Shown in pieces: positions 41,799 through 55,173 of a DNA stretch of 64,000 bases. Both the position numbers and the translations under genes were made by a program. Position 1 is the stretch's first letter. Every line of letters starts with the position of its first letter. Origin of the DNA: Kryptolebias marmoratus (Eukaryota; Chordata; Actinopteri; Cyprinodontiformes; Rivulidae); contig NC_051434.1 of the NCBI RefSeq assembly GCF_001649575.2, forward strand, positions 9,302,412 to 9,366,411, given 5' to 3'. The notes below the pieces were generated by a model that saw only the letters and a program-made list of their open reading frames with translations, made no database searches and was not told where the DNA came from.

Positions 41799-44700
41799 TC
41801 AGTTCGCTGAATGAGGCGAAACCGTTTCCTGTCTTGTGTGGGTTCTGGTGTGTCTGTCCAAATGTTGCTTTCGGCTAAATCGTTGTCCACAAACGCCGCA
41901 GGGAAACGGTTTGTCTCCTGTGTGGGTTGCGCTGTGTCTGTCCAAATGCTGCTTTCGGCGAAATCTTTGTTCACAAACGCCGCAGGGAAACGGTTTGTCT
42001 CCTGTGTGGGTTCTCATGTGTAAGATTAAATTTGTTTTTTGGCTAAATCGTTGTCCACAAACGTCACAGGGAAATGATTTGTCTACCCTGTGGATCCTGA
42101 TGTGTCTGTTTAAACTTGACTTTTTGCTAAATCGTTGTCCACAAACATCACAGGGAAATGGTTTTTCCCCCGTGTGAAATCTCATGTGGGACTTTAAAGT
42201 TGACTTTTGGCGAAATCGTTGTCCACAAACGCCACAGGGAAACGGCTTGTCCCCTGTGTGGATTCTCATGTGTAAGATTAAATTTGTTTTTTGGCTAAAT
42301 CGTTGTCCACAAACGTCACAGGGAAATGATTTGTCTCCGGTGTGGACTCTCATGTGTCTGTTTAGATTATGCTTTTGGCTAAATCTCTGTCCACAAACAT
42401 CACAAGCGAATGGTTTTACTCCAGTGTGAAATACCATGTGAGAGTTTAAACTTGGCTTTTGGCTAAATCTTTGTCCACAGACGCCACAGGAAAACGGTTT
42501 GTCTCCTGTGTGGATTCTCATGTGTAATTTTAAATATGTTTTTTGCTTAAATCTGTGTCCACAAACGTCACAAGCAAACGGTTTGTCTACCCTGTGGATC
42601 CTGATGTGTCTGTTTAAACTTGACTTTTGGCCAAATCTTTGTCCACAAACATCACAAGGAAACGGTTTGTCTCCCGTGTGGACTCTCATGTGCGTCTTTA
42701 AATGAGATTTTTGGCTAAACGTTTTTCCACAAACGTCACATTGAAATGGTTTTGGTTCGGTGAGGACATTTTTGCGTGACTCTACATTTTTCTTATTAAT
42801 CATTACACCTGACTCAGGAGCCCTGCTCTCCTTCCACTCTTTGTTAGTGTCTCCAGTTCCTGGCCCACAGTCTGACAGGTCAGGATTGTCCACATCTTCG
42901 TCATCTTCATAATCCTCACTGAGTTCTGTCTCTGACGAGCTGGAATCCTCTTTGGGAGTATTTACTTCTGAGTTCCTGGCAGTTTCTGCTCCTCCACAGT
43001 CCTCTTCATCAGCTGCTGCTTCCATCTGATCATCTGGGCTGCAGGTTGGAAGATCTCTGTCCTCCACTTGGTGCCGATGAAGCTGTGAGAACAGAGGCTT
43101 CTCTTCATCATCCTCGCTCTTCAAAGGAACTGCAGTGACTGAAAACCTGCTGACATCAGTCTCCTCCTTCACGTTGAGTCGGTCCCCCTCCAGACCGGTC
43201 CAAGGTTCCTCCTCTTCCACTTTGACATTGAGGAGCCCTGAGTCCAGCTGGTCCACACCAGGCCTCCATTCTTCAGGAGCTTCTTCCTTAATTAGCACCA
43301 TCTGTTGAACTTGGCCAGGGACCGCTGAAACACATTAAGGACAACGTTACCTTCGACAACGACATCAAAATGTCCCACAATCATTTTTCATATTTCAAAA
43401 CCTTAGTAATGAAATAAACATCTTATCTCAGTGATGAATCATGATTTTTTTTTTTACAAGCCTTAGTAAAGCATGTAAACAACCTGTGAATAACTGATGA
43501 GATGGTCAGGAAGGGTACACGTGTCCAAACAATCAGGATTCAATGAACTTCAGAGAGAACAGTACAGGAGAAAGGTTCAGCGGATACAGAAAGTTTGAGC
43601 AAATAATGAAGCAGACACTGAGGACTTTATTCAGAGCACTCCTGCACTTTGCTTCCACATTCACAAAAATCTCACTGCCTGATACAGACAGGGCATATAA
43701 AAATGAAACATTGGTGTGTATGTGAGAATCCTGACCAATCCACCGTCTTCTTATGATTTACGTAACATCTCTGACTCTTATCTCCAAACCCTTTGACAAG
43801 AGTTTTGATAAATGCTCGGAGGAATGTACACCACGTCAGCTTGACCCAGGCAGCTGTTCAACGTTTCTTCAACTGCTGTAAATGTTACCATAATTGGACT
43901 GTTCTTGAACAGGCTAGTGTGTTCTCTTGGCAATAACAAACCTATTAATCTTTTCCTCACAATGCTCTCCTACATAATTCCCCTAAAACAGTTAGGGGCA
44001 GATGATTTTAGGTCAGAGGTCTTGAAACTAAGGGCTTCTTTTCACTACAACTAACATACAAGCAACAATGAATAGAACCGTGTGTGTGTGTGTGTGTGTG
44101 GAGGGGAGGGGGGGCTGCTAGGTGTGAAACAAGAACAAACATGGAGGACAATCGGCTTGGTGCTGCTGTTTTTTAAGAAAAATTGGTTGTTTAAATTAAC
44201 CGATTAGTCAGAGAACTGGTCAACGGAATAATTAATACAGAAATAGATGTTCAGTGGCAGCCCTTATTATTATGAATAATATTATTATGACTAATTGCAT
44301 GATGTAGCATTTCAGGCTTTCTATCTGTTTGATTCATGTGGACTCACCACTGAAACATCAACGGACTACTAGTCTCCCTTACAATCACAGAAAAAAAACA
44401 AATTTGTACTTGGACAAAAGAAACATCATCAAAACAACAAGCTGATCACATGAACATAACAAACAAATACCAATGAAATATAATTCTTTTGTCCCTTTTG
44501 AAAAATACTGCAGCCACCTTATCAATAACTGTCAGTCACAAAGGTCTCATACATACAATATTACAGAAATTATACAGAATTAAAAACACCACAGTTTAGA
44601 TTACCATCTCACCAATCATTAGTTTAATATGTTTATGTCTTAAGTATAAGTTCAGATCAATTTCATTATTAAAAACAATGTTTTAACAGATAATCATTAC

Positions 44701-45074
44701 TAAAATCACTTATTCAGACCTTGTTTGTTTCATGGTAAATAAATGTGGGATCAATCTTTTAACAACTTGTCACACATGTTGTTACTTGTGTACTTCTGGC
44801 TCCAAAAGTGACAACAGCTAAATGCTGAAATAAAAATTATATCAGGTAACAAAACAAATGTGTCAAATACTTGGGCCTGTAGACTTTAAATAATGTGTGG
44901 TATTTGGGGTTTTCAGCGGTTTTAAAGAGTAAAGCAGAAACATTAAACGTTCAAAGAGCCACTCACTGTCATCAGTTTGTTAGCATGCTAAGCTACAAAC
45001 ATAAACAAGTTCTGGTTAAGAAGTTAAATCCGTCAGCTGGCTGGAAACTGGAACTAACCTGTGGCTAACATCAT
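41799..45074 (-). CDS. C2H2 zinc-finger protein, 11 fingers (copy 1)
   Basis: The main exon 41799-43324 encodes [20 protein letters not shown] and an acidic linker ([19 protein letters not shown]). Eleven C2H2 fingers follow (CX2CX12HX3H), the first being [21 protein letters not shown] small upstream exon, 45059-45074, supplies ATGATGTTAGCCACAG in phase, so the predicted start is [20 protein letters not shown] (513 aa in all). Starting at MVLIKEE gives 500 aa. The N-terminus is the fish-specific VPGQVQQ..IKEE type, not KRAB. Fingers 6 and 9 share the same helix, as do 2 and 8, and 10 and 11. Fingers 2 and 8 are followed by the odd linker HRVDK in place of HTGEKP. It is presumably a nuclear DNA-binding regulator; target unknown. 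Confidence 0.85.
43325..45058 (-). other. Intron of zinc-finger copy 1
   Basis: 1.7 kb. The middle (about 43558-44597) is absent from copy 2 and holds a TG microsatellite at about 44081-44100 followed by a G-rich run. The remaining parts match the copy 2 intron. Confidence 0.6.
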
Positions 45075-45214
45075 CACACCTGATGGGAAGAATGAAAAAC
45101 GTCCAAACCAACAATTTACTGATTGTTGGGGCTGAAAACGTCCTCGGAGATGGTACTCTGTCGCCCTTGTTCCAAACAAAATAGCTCCTGTTCGGATTCT
45201 CCCTTTCGGGTCAA

Positions 45215-45250
45215 AACACCGGAAGTAGTCCTGTTCACTCACCGGAAGTA
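45215..45250 (-). promoter_or_regulatory. Twin ETS sites at the zinc-finger copy 1 promoter
   Basis: Two ACCGGAAGT motifs (ACTTCCGGT on the gene strand) lie about 20 bp apart, roughly 140-170 bp upstream of the first ATG, in a TATA-less context. This is typical of ETS/GABP-driven vertebrate promoters. The same pair is kept in copy 2. Confidence 0.55.
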
Positions 45251-46636
45251 CACAAATAAAAGCATGAATTACGTTTTTTAATAAAGCCAATTCAATTTCT
45301 TGGCGTACGGACATTAATCATCCACAAAGAACAAATCTGAAGCTTTTTGTCTTTTTACAGCATCTTCAGCGATGTATTAAGGATGAAATAGAATAGATTT
45401 ACAAAAAGACTGAATCATGATAATGTAAAAATAAAATTGGTCTTTCAGTGTCTTAAAAAGTACATTAATTACTGTCATTCATTTGGTGAAGTTGTTTTAA
45501 TGGAAGAGCTCAGAAAAGCTAATGAATAAGTACGTTTGGGTGTCCTTCTGTTGCACAGATCACCAAAATAAAAGCTTGTGCTGAGTCAGAAACTTACCAT
45601 CTGGTGCCATCCCTCAGGGAACCTGCATTCATCAGCACATTTCTTCTCCCAAACCCGGATTCAGGAAGGGGGAAGGATCAGAGGTGAACACCAGAAACAG
45701 TGTGAGGCAAATCAAAGTTCGTCATCATGTCATTATTTCATAACGTGTCTCATCATAGCAGCTTCCTGTTGTGACGCGTCTGGGCTTTCGTTACGCGGAG
45801 TACAGTAAACTAAAAAAGCAGAAGGAAGAGATGTACCAAAAAAAAAACCACTGACCACTGTCATCACAGCACTCAATGGGACAGAATTTAAACCTTTAAT
45901 CCCCTCAAATGTCCGCCTTTAAAGGCACTTTGTCGTTGCCAATTTAACACTTAGAATGGTGACAACACACACAACTTTCAATTACTATAGGAGCATTTCA
46001 TAGATTAAAACATAAAAAAGAAGCATAAACCCCTAAAAAATGTAAACAAAATTTATTAAAATGTGGCTGTATCTGATTTATTCTTCTTAGAAGCTTCACA
46101 AAGTTCAAACTTCAGGGACATTTGTAACAAAATTAAAACATAAAAATACAAATTAAATTACAACCAGTAATAGTGAAGTTGTTATGTTTTCAACAGTTTT
46201 AAGTCATATTTCTTCCATTTCTTTTTCTCAGTTCAACCTTTCTTGTCAAAACATGAGACAGTGTACCACTAAAATATAAAAAAATAACAGTTGAAACATT
46301 TGTTTTGTTTCAATTTGTTAAATTCTATTGATAGATGTCTTCGTCTTTGGGAATTTCCACCACAACCACTTTAATTCACACGTCTTTAAAGTTTCTTACT
46401 CATGCTGAGCTTACTGGAAGGTTATTTTGTCCAGTAATTTCTTCTTTGTTTTGTCAAACAGTTGTTTTATCAGCTACATGTTAGCGGAAGCCTCTGAGTC
46501 ATCATGTAGCGCGCACAGACGCATGAGTTTTCTCAGAAACAACCGTGTCGACACCTATCAGACAAACAGCGATTTCACAAAGTCCAGAGTAACTCTGGGG
46601 GCCACGAGCAGACTTCTTCGACGTGAAAAAGTCGAC

Positions 46637-48483
46637 TCAGTTCGCTGAATGAGGCGGGCGGCTGCCNNNNNNNNNNNNNNNNNNNNNNNNNNNNNNNNNN
46701 NNNNNNNNNNNNNNNNNNNNNNNNNNNNNNNNNNNNNNNNNNNNNNNNNNNNNNNNNNNNNNNNNNNNNNNNNNNNNNNNNNNNNNNNNNCTTTTGGCCA
46801 AATCTTTGTCCACAAACATCACAAGGAAACGGTTTGTCTCCCGTGTGGACTCTCATGTGCGTCTTTAAATGAGATTTTTGGCTAAACGTTTTTCCACAAA
46901 CGTCACATTGAAATGGTTTTGGTTCGGTGAGGACATTTTTGCGTGACTCTACATTTTTCTTATTAATCATTACACCTGACTCAGGAGCCCTGCTCTCCTT
47001 CCACTCTTTGTTAGTGTCTCCAGTTCCTGGCCCACAGTCTGACAGGTCAGGATTGTCCACATCTTCGTCATCTTCATAATCCTCACTGAGTTCTGTCTCT
47101 GACGAGCTGGAATCCTCTTTGGGAGTATTTACTTCTGAGTTCCTGGCAGTTTCTGCTCCTCCACAGTCCTCTTCATCAGCTGCTGCTTCCATCTGATCAT
47201 CTGGGCTGCAGGTTGGAAGATCTCTGTCCTCCACTTGGTGCCGATGAAGCTGTGAGAACAGAGGCTTCTCTTCATCATCCTCGCTCTTCAAAGGAACTGC
47301 AGTGACTGAAAACCTGCTGACATCAGTCTCCTCCTTCATGTTGAGTCGGTCCCCCTCCAGACTGGTCCAAGGTTCCTCCTCTTCCACTTTGACATTGAGG
47401 AGCCCTGAGTCCAGCTGGTCCACACCAGGCCTCCATTCTTCAGGAGCTTCTTCTTTAATCAGCACCATCTGTTGGACTTGGCCAGGGACCGCTGAAACAC
47501 ATTAAGGACAACGTTACCTTTGCCGTCTTCACTTCGTCTTAGAGGAACTTTGAGGCTTCTCAGGCCTCGACAGGACCACAACAAGGAGACAGGTTAGAGC
47601 CCAGAGACTGTTGAGGGTCAGAGGTCAGCGTTTCATAACAACTAGGACATTCAGACCTTGGGGTTCGTGCAGAAAGGTTTTATCTCATTCTGTCCAAAGA
47701 TTCTTTCACTCGCAACTGAGTCCAGTTCTCCTGTAAGATGAAAGGGATAAAGTTCGTTAAAACACTTGAATAATTTTCTACTTCAAAAAATGAACACATC
47801 AAAATGTCCCACAATCATTTTTCATATTTCAAAACCTTAGTAATGAAATAAACATCTCATCTCAGTGATGAATCATGATTTTTTTTTTACAAGCCTTAGT
47901 AAAGCATGTAAACAACCTGTGAATAACTGATGAGATGGTCAGGAAGGGTACACGTGTCCAAACAATCAGGATTCAATGAACTTCAGAGAGATTAGATTAG
48001 ATTTAGATTACCATCTCACCAATCATTAGTTTTATATGTTTATGTCTTAAGTATAAGTTCAGATCAATTTCATTAATAAAAACACAATGTTTTAATAGAT
48101 AATCATTACTAAAATCACTTATTCGGACCTTGTTTGTTTCATGGTAAATAAATGTGGGATCAATCTTTTAACAACTTGTCACACATGTTGTTACTTGTGT
48201 ACTTCTGGCTCCAAAAGTGACAACAGCTAAATGCTGAAATAAAAATTATATCAGGTAACAAAACAAATGTGTCAAATACTTGGGCCTGTAGACTTTAAAT
48301 AATGTGTGGTATTTGGGGTTTTCAGCGGTTTTAAAGAGTAAAGCAGAAACATTAAACGTTCAAAGAGCCACTCACTGTCATCAGTTTGTTAGCATGCTAA
48401 GCTACAAACATAAACAAGTTCTGGTTAAGAAGTTAAATCCGTCAGCTGGCTGGAAACTGGAACTAACCTGTGGCTAACATCAT
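46637..48483 (-). CDS. C2H2 zinc-finger protein (copy 2, interrupted by assembly gap)
   Basis: Exon 1 (48468-48483) and the start of exon 2 (from 47491) are nearly identical to copy 1: [20 protein letters not shown] with [13 protein letters not shown] in place of TGLEGDRLNVKEE, the same acidic linker, and fingers 1 and 2. At 46790 the sequence enters 124 N. Beyond the gap only the last residues (PPHSAN and stop at 46637) return. In copy 1 the matching part is about 820 bp, so most fingers are missing from the assembly and not demonstrably from the genome. The 14 or so bases at the left gap edge (ggcgggcggctgcc) do not match copy 1 and may be unreliable. Whether copy 2 is intact cannot be told. 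Confidence 0.7.
46667..46790. other. Assembly gap (124 N)
   Basis: A run of N inside the finger-encoding exon of the second zinc-finger copy. The length is probably an estimate. A single N is also present at 55421. Confidence 0.99.
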
Positions 48484-48619
48484 CACACCTGATGGGAAGA
48501 ATGAAAAACGTCCAAACCAACAATTTACTGATTGTTGGGGCTGAAAACGTCCTCGGAGATGGTACTCTGTCGCCCTTGTTCCAAACAAAATAGCTCCTGT
48601 TCGGATTCTCCCTTTCGGG

Positions 48620-48660
48620 TCAAAACACCGGAAGTAGTCCTGTTCACTCACCGGAAGTAC
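48620..48660 (-). promoter_or_regulatory. Twin ETS sites at the zinc-finger copy 2 promoter
   Basis: The ACCGGAAGT pair and its surroundings are identical to those of copy 1, including the 86-codon open frame across the first exon (48463-48723). Confidence 0.5.
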
Positions 48661-49712
48661 ACAAATAAAAGCATGAATTACGTTTTTTAATAAAGCCAAT
48701 TCAATTTCTTGGCGTACGGACATTAATCATCCACAAAGAACAAATCTGAAGCTTTTTGTCTTTTTACAGCATCTTCAGCGATGTATTAAGGATGAAATAG
48801 AATAGATTTACAAAAAGACTGAATCATGATAATGTAAAAATAAAATTGGTCTTTCAGTGTCTTAAAAAGTACATTAATTACTGTCATTCATTTGGTGAAG
48901 TTGTTTTAATGGAAGAGCTCAGAAAAGCTAATGAATAAGTACGTTTGGGTGTCCTTCTGTTGCACAGATCACCAAAATAAAAGCTTGTGCTGAGTCAGAA
49001 ACTTACCATCTGGTGCCATCCCTCAGGGAACCTGCATTCATCAGCACATTTCTTCTCCCAAACACGGATTCAGGAAGCAGGGGGGAAGGATCAGAGGTGA
49101 ACACCAGAAACAGTGTGAGCCAAATCAAAGTTCGTCATCATGTCATTATTTCATAACGTGTCTCATCATAGCAGCTTCCTGTTGGCGGTGACTGCTGTGA
49201 CGCGTCTGGGCTTTCGTTATGTGGCGTACAGTAAACTAAAAAAGCAGAAGGAAGGGATGTACCAAAAAAACCCACTGACCACTGTGATCACAGCACTCAC
49301 TGAGACAGAATTTAAACCTTTAATCCCCTCAAAATTAAAGAGAAAGCTAAAATTAAATCGCCACCAGTAATAGTAAAGTTTTGTTTTCATCATATTTCTT
49401 CCATTTCTTTTTCTCAGCTCAACCCTGTTTTGTCAAAAATGAGACAGTGTACCACTAAAATGTAAGAAAAAATAACAGTTCAAACATTTATTTTTGCTTT
49501 AATTTGTTAAATTCTATTGATAGATGTCTTCATCTTTGGGAATTTCCACCACAACCAAATTAATTCACATGTATTTAAAGTTTCCCACTCATGCTAATCT
49601 TATTGGAAGTTTTTTTTTTTTTTTTTTTGTCGTGCTGCAGCTGCCAGGAGATTAGACTCACGTGATGAGTTTCGGAGCCGGTGCGCAGGAGAAACAGGTT
49701 TCCAAAGAGTCG

Positions 49713-49725
49713 AACTTCCTCTTTT
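49713..49725 (-). promoter_or_regulatory. PU.1-type ETS site upstream of the cathepsin gene
   Basis: AAAAGAGGAAGTT on the minus strand matches the PU.1 (Spi1) consensus AAAAGAGGAAGTG closely. It lies about 90 bp upstream of the end of the predicted noncoding first exon. Cathepsin S is mainly a myeloid and antigen-presenting-cell protease, and PU.1 sites near the start are common in such promoters. Confidence 0.4.
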
Positions 49726-49739
49726 CAGTGTGAACTCAC

Positions 49740-49812
49740 GCCAAAAACAAACAACAGCAGCTCCTCTCCTTCCTGGGGTTGTTTTAAACCTGCTGGTCGT
49801 TTCTGCATCCAG
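49740..49812 (+). promoter_or_regulatory. Likely 5' noncoding exon of the cathepsin gene
   Basis: A good donor, GCATCCAG|gtgagt, ends at 49812. The coding exon 1 acceptor (tttttcttgacag) lies at 50348, one base before ATG. A 5' untranslated first exon is therefore likely; its left end is not defined. Confidence 0.45.
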
Positions 49813-49915
49813 GTGAGTAACGCGCCGGTGTTTTGGGGTCGATGACTTTAACGTGGTTCTCCGAGCAGAGATCAGCTGAACTCTGTAAGGAGGCTGCGTG
49901 CGGACGAACACACAC

Positions 49916-49950
49916 GGCTCAACAGAGAGATGACTTCTCTCTGTTGAGCC
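49916..49950. repeat. Perfect 14-bp hairpin
   Basis: GGCTCAACAGAGAG and CTCTCTGTTGAGCC are perfect reverse complements separated by ATGACTT. It lies in the predicted 5' intron of the cathepsin gene. Confidence 0.85.
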
Positions 49951-50349
49951 ACGTAAATATTCAGTTTGTCTCTTTGACAGGAAAGCTTCTCCAGCCCCAC
50001 ATTGTGTGCTATTCACTCTTATGATATTAGGTTTTGAATTATTTCCCACGGATGAAGGATTATTCATGTGTTTATGTCAGTTCTGATTCTAAATTAACCG
50101 TATAGTTCACAAATATTCCCAGCTGAGCCGTGCCTGTTGAGACTCCGTGAAAACTTGTTCGGTCAAATTAAACAGGGGGGAAACAGTCTCATCCAGTGAT
50201 TTTGTCCATAAATCTACCTAAAACTCAACAACATTCAGTCTGTTTTCATACAAACTCAAACAGCAGCCTCAACTGCAAGGCCTGAGAGTCGAATTTATTT
50301 AAACTCTGAGCCACATCTGCTCCAAAGAAGCTCGGTTTTTCTTGACAGG

Positions 50350-53252
<2,903 letters not shown>

Positions 53253-53366
53253 GGTTCACTCACATGTAGTTTAGTTGTTGTTTTAAAACTTCTTAGTTGT
53301 TTTTTAAGCAAATTGCACAGAACCTGCAAGATGTACCTAAAAAAAAAAAGCTTTTTTTTTTAATCT

Positions 53367-53372
53367 AATAAA
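53367..53372 (+). terminator. Poly(A) signal of the cathepsin gene
   Basis: AATAAA lies 115 bp after the stop codon on the coding strand. Confidence 0.7.
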
Positions 53373-53427
53373 CATCTATAAATCTGGAAAAGCAGAGCCT
53401 GAAACATCTGAGTGGAAACCTGTGGTC

Positions 53428-53641
53428 CAGTGGTCTCCAACCCTGGTCCTGGAGGTCCACCATCCTGCATGTTTTACTTGTTCCTCTGCTCCAACACACC
53501 TGATCGGAATCAATGGGTGATTAACAGGCTTCTGTAAAACATGAAAAGGTGATTTAACCACTGAATCAGGTGTGTTGGAGCAGAGAAACAAGTAACACAT
53601 GCAGGATGGTGGCCCTCCAGGACCAGGGTTGGCCACCCCTG
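53428..53641. mobile_element. hAT-like palindromic MITE, 214 bp
   Basis: The ends CAGTGGTCTCCAACCCTGG and, read inward from the right, CAGGGGTGGCCAACCCTGG continue into a near-complete fold-back (GGTCCTGGAGG, then ATCCTGCATG, then GCTCCAACACACCTGAT in both arms). It is flanked by a perfect 8-bp direct repeat CTGTGGTC (53420-53427 and 53642-53649), the target length of hAT elements. No coding capacity. Confidence 0.85.
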
Positions 53642-53649
53642 CTGTGGTC

Positions 53650-55165
53650 TAATACAAATCTCTTTACACCCAGAGTTCCCTGCTGACACTTAGACCCTGC
53701 TCATACCTGCTGGTAGAATCCGTCCTCAGCTATCGGACTGCATCTGGATAGCTGCAGGAGAGTTACCCGGATGTCTCGGGACGGATTGTTGTTCAGGCTC
53801 CCTCCAAAGGCGGTCTGAATAAAAACCTTCCCTGTGCACGTGGACACCATCCATACCTGTATTAGGCTCTATCCAGTCACAATCTGATGGTTAAGGACGG
53901 ATTTCCACACCTACTTCCTGGCCTTTACTTTACAGTTGCGTAGAAGCGAGGTTAAAATATCCCACTTGGGCATGAGACACCATGCTTTTATAGTTTGTTT
54001 TAAACTTTGTCAACTCTTCAAAATGTCCAGACAAGTAAACTGCTCAAGACCACCAAAAGAAAAAAAAAGTCTTGTTCCTTGAAAAGACCTTTCCATTTGT
54101 AAAATATGCTGATTCTCTATTTCTATTACAAATTTTAGCACAATTTTTGTACTTTTTTTAAACTGTCTTCCTCTGTTAAGCTCTAACAGAGTTTGTCTTT
54201 TTTGTATCAGTATTAATGTAAAAACTGATTAAACTTTTATTTAAGTGTTGTTTTTTGAACAGTAATTGCTGCTGAATGAATAAAATCTACCTTAAACATA
54301 CAATTTACAGGTCTCTACATCGTTCTCTTTGCCTTGGGAAGAGATAAAAACCAATCAGGTAGGTCGTCTTTTTTTTTAAGTTGTGTAAAACCTAAAAAAG
54401 GAAGAAAAGTGTAACTAATGAGGATAAACTCAGGCTCTCCTGGAGGACAGGTTGAAGTTCACAGCTTGTTTTTGCTGCCATCAAGTGGACAAACAGAGGA
54501 CTGACAACAAACCTGTTAGCTGTGCTTTCATTCCAGGTCAGATGTTGATTTTATCTCTTCTGTGTTAAGATATTCAGAGGAATTACTTTATTTGAATCAG
54601 ATCAATATTCCTCTAAATACCAGGCACATTTTAACAGTTTATTATTTTACTGCTTTTAAAGCAAATGAACATCAGATGAAAACAGCTCTGAGGTTGTTTA
54701 ACACCTTTGTTTTTTCATTTAGTGTTTGTTTAAATGACTTTACAGATCCTAAATGTCATATTCTCTCTAGGTAACAATTTCTTTTTAAAGATTTTAATCA
54801 GTTTATTGGATGAGTTCATATCAGTCAGCTGATGTGGTTTGATTTAGGATCTTTGAATAAGATACAGGGCTGCTCTTAAAGGATGGGATAAGAGAATTAT
54901 TTAATATTTCCAGCCCAAAATCTTGATCTTTTACATCTGTGTATTCTGTAAACGGTGGATTAAAATGGCTTTAAATATTAAAGGTGCTGTGGTTAAGGTT
55001 GCGAAGGTGGGTGTAGATTATTATAGGAAAAAACCTTGAAATGATAAATGTCCATAATCTGGAAGCCTACCTGGCCTCACACACCTGCAGGCCGGCAGTG
55101 AGCCGCTCGGAGGACCTGGTGAGTGTTTGGAAAAAGAATTAACGTTTTGCTGGGTTTAGTAAACG
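53650..55165. other. Spacer between the cathepsin gene and the 55 kb hAT element
   Basis: About 1.5 kb of AT-rich spacer with no exon. A CTCF-like motif lies at 54475. Confidence 0.5.
54475..54488 (-). promoter_or_regulatory. CTCF-like motif
   Basis: CCACTTGATGGCAG on the minus strand is one mismatch from CCACYAGATGGCAG. It lies between the cathepsin gene and the sv2a gene. Motif match only. Confidence 0.3.
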
Positions 55166-55173
55166 GGTACATC

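Larger units (their letters stand above)
41722..46424 (-). repeat. Tandem duplication, unit copy 1
   Basis: From 'tttgtccaataatttcttct' to 'ttactggaaggttattttgt', the unit matches 46425-49607 almost base for base over long stretches, in the same order and orientation. It contains a complete zinc-finger gene, its promoter and flank. Copy-specific segments: about 43558-44597 and about 45909-46160 are present only here. Confidence 0.9.
46425..49607 (-). repeat. Tandem duplication, unit copy 2
   Basis: This is the second, head-to-tail copy of the 41722-46424 unit. Copy-specific segments: about 46487-46612 (3' of the gene) and about 47519-47797 (in the intron) are present only here. Matching stretches differ by few bases, so the duplication is recent. 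Confidence 0.9.

Noticed and set aside
41811..42705. Plus-strand open frames rich in CLSKCCF and CPQTSQGN
   Set aside because: They are the antisense reading of the zinc-finger exon and repeat with the same 84-base period.
41799..42760. Regular 84-base repeats resembling a repeat array
   Set aside because: The period is that of one C2H2 finger (28 codons), and the minus-strand translation shows clear CX2C...HX3H units, so this is coding and not CRISPR or satellite DNA.
45054..45314. 86-codon minus-strand frame, repeated at 48463-48723, as a separate gene
   Set aside because: It spans the ETS promoter and first exon of the zinc-finger gene. Its duplication is explained by the tandem copy, and only its last 16 bases are likely coding in the spliced transcript.
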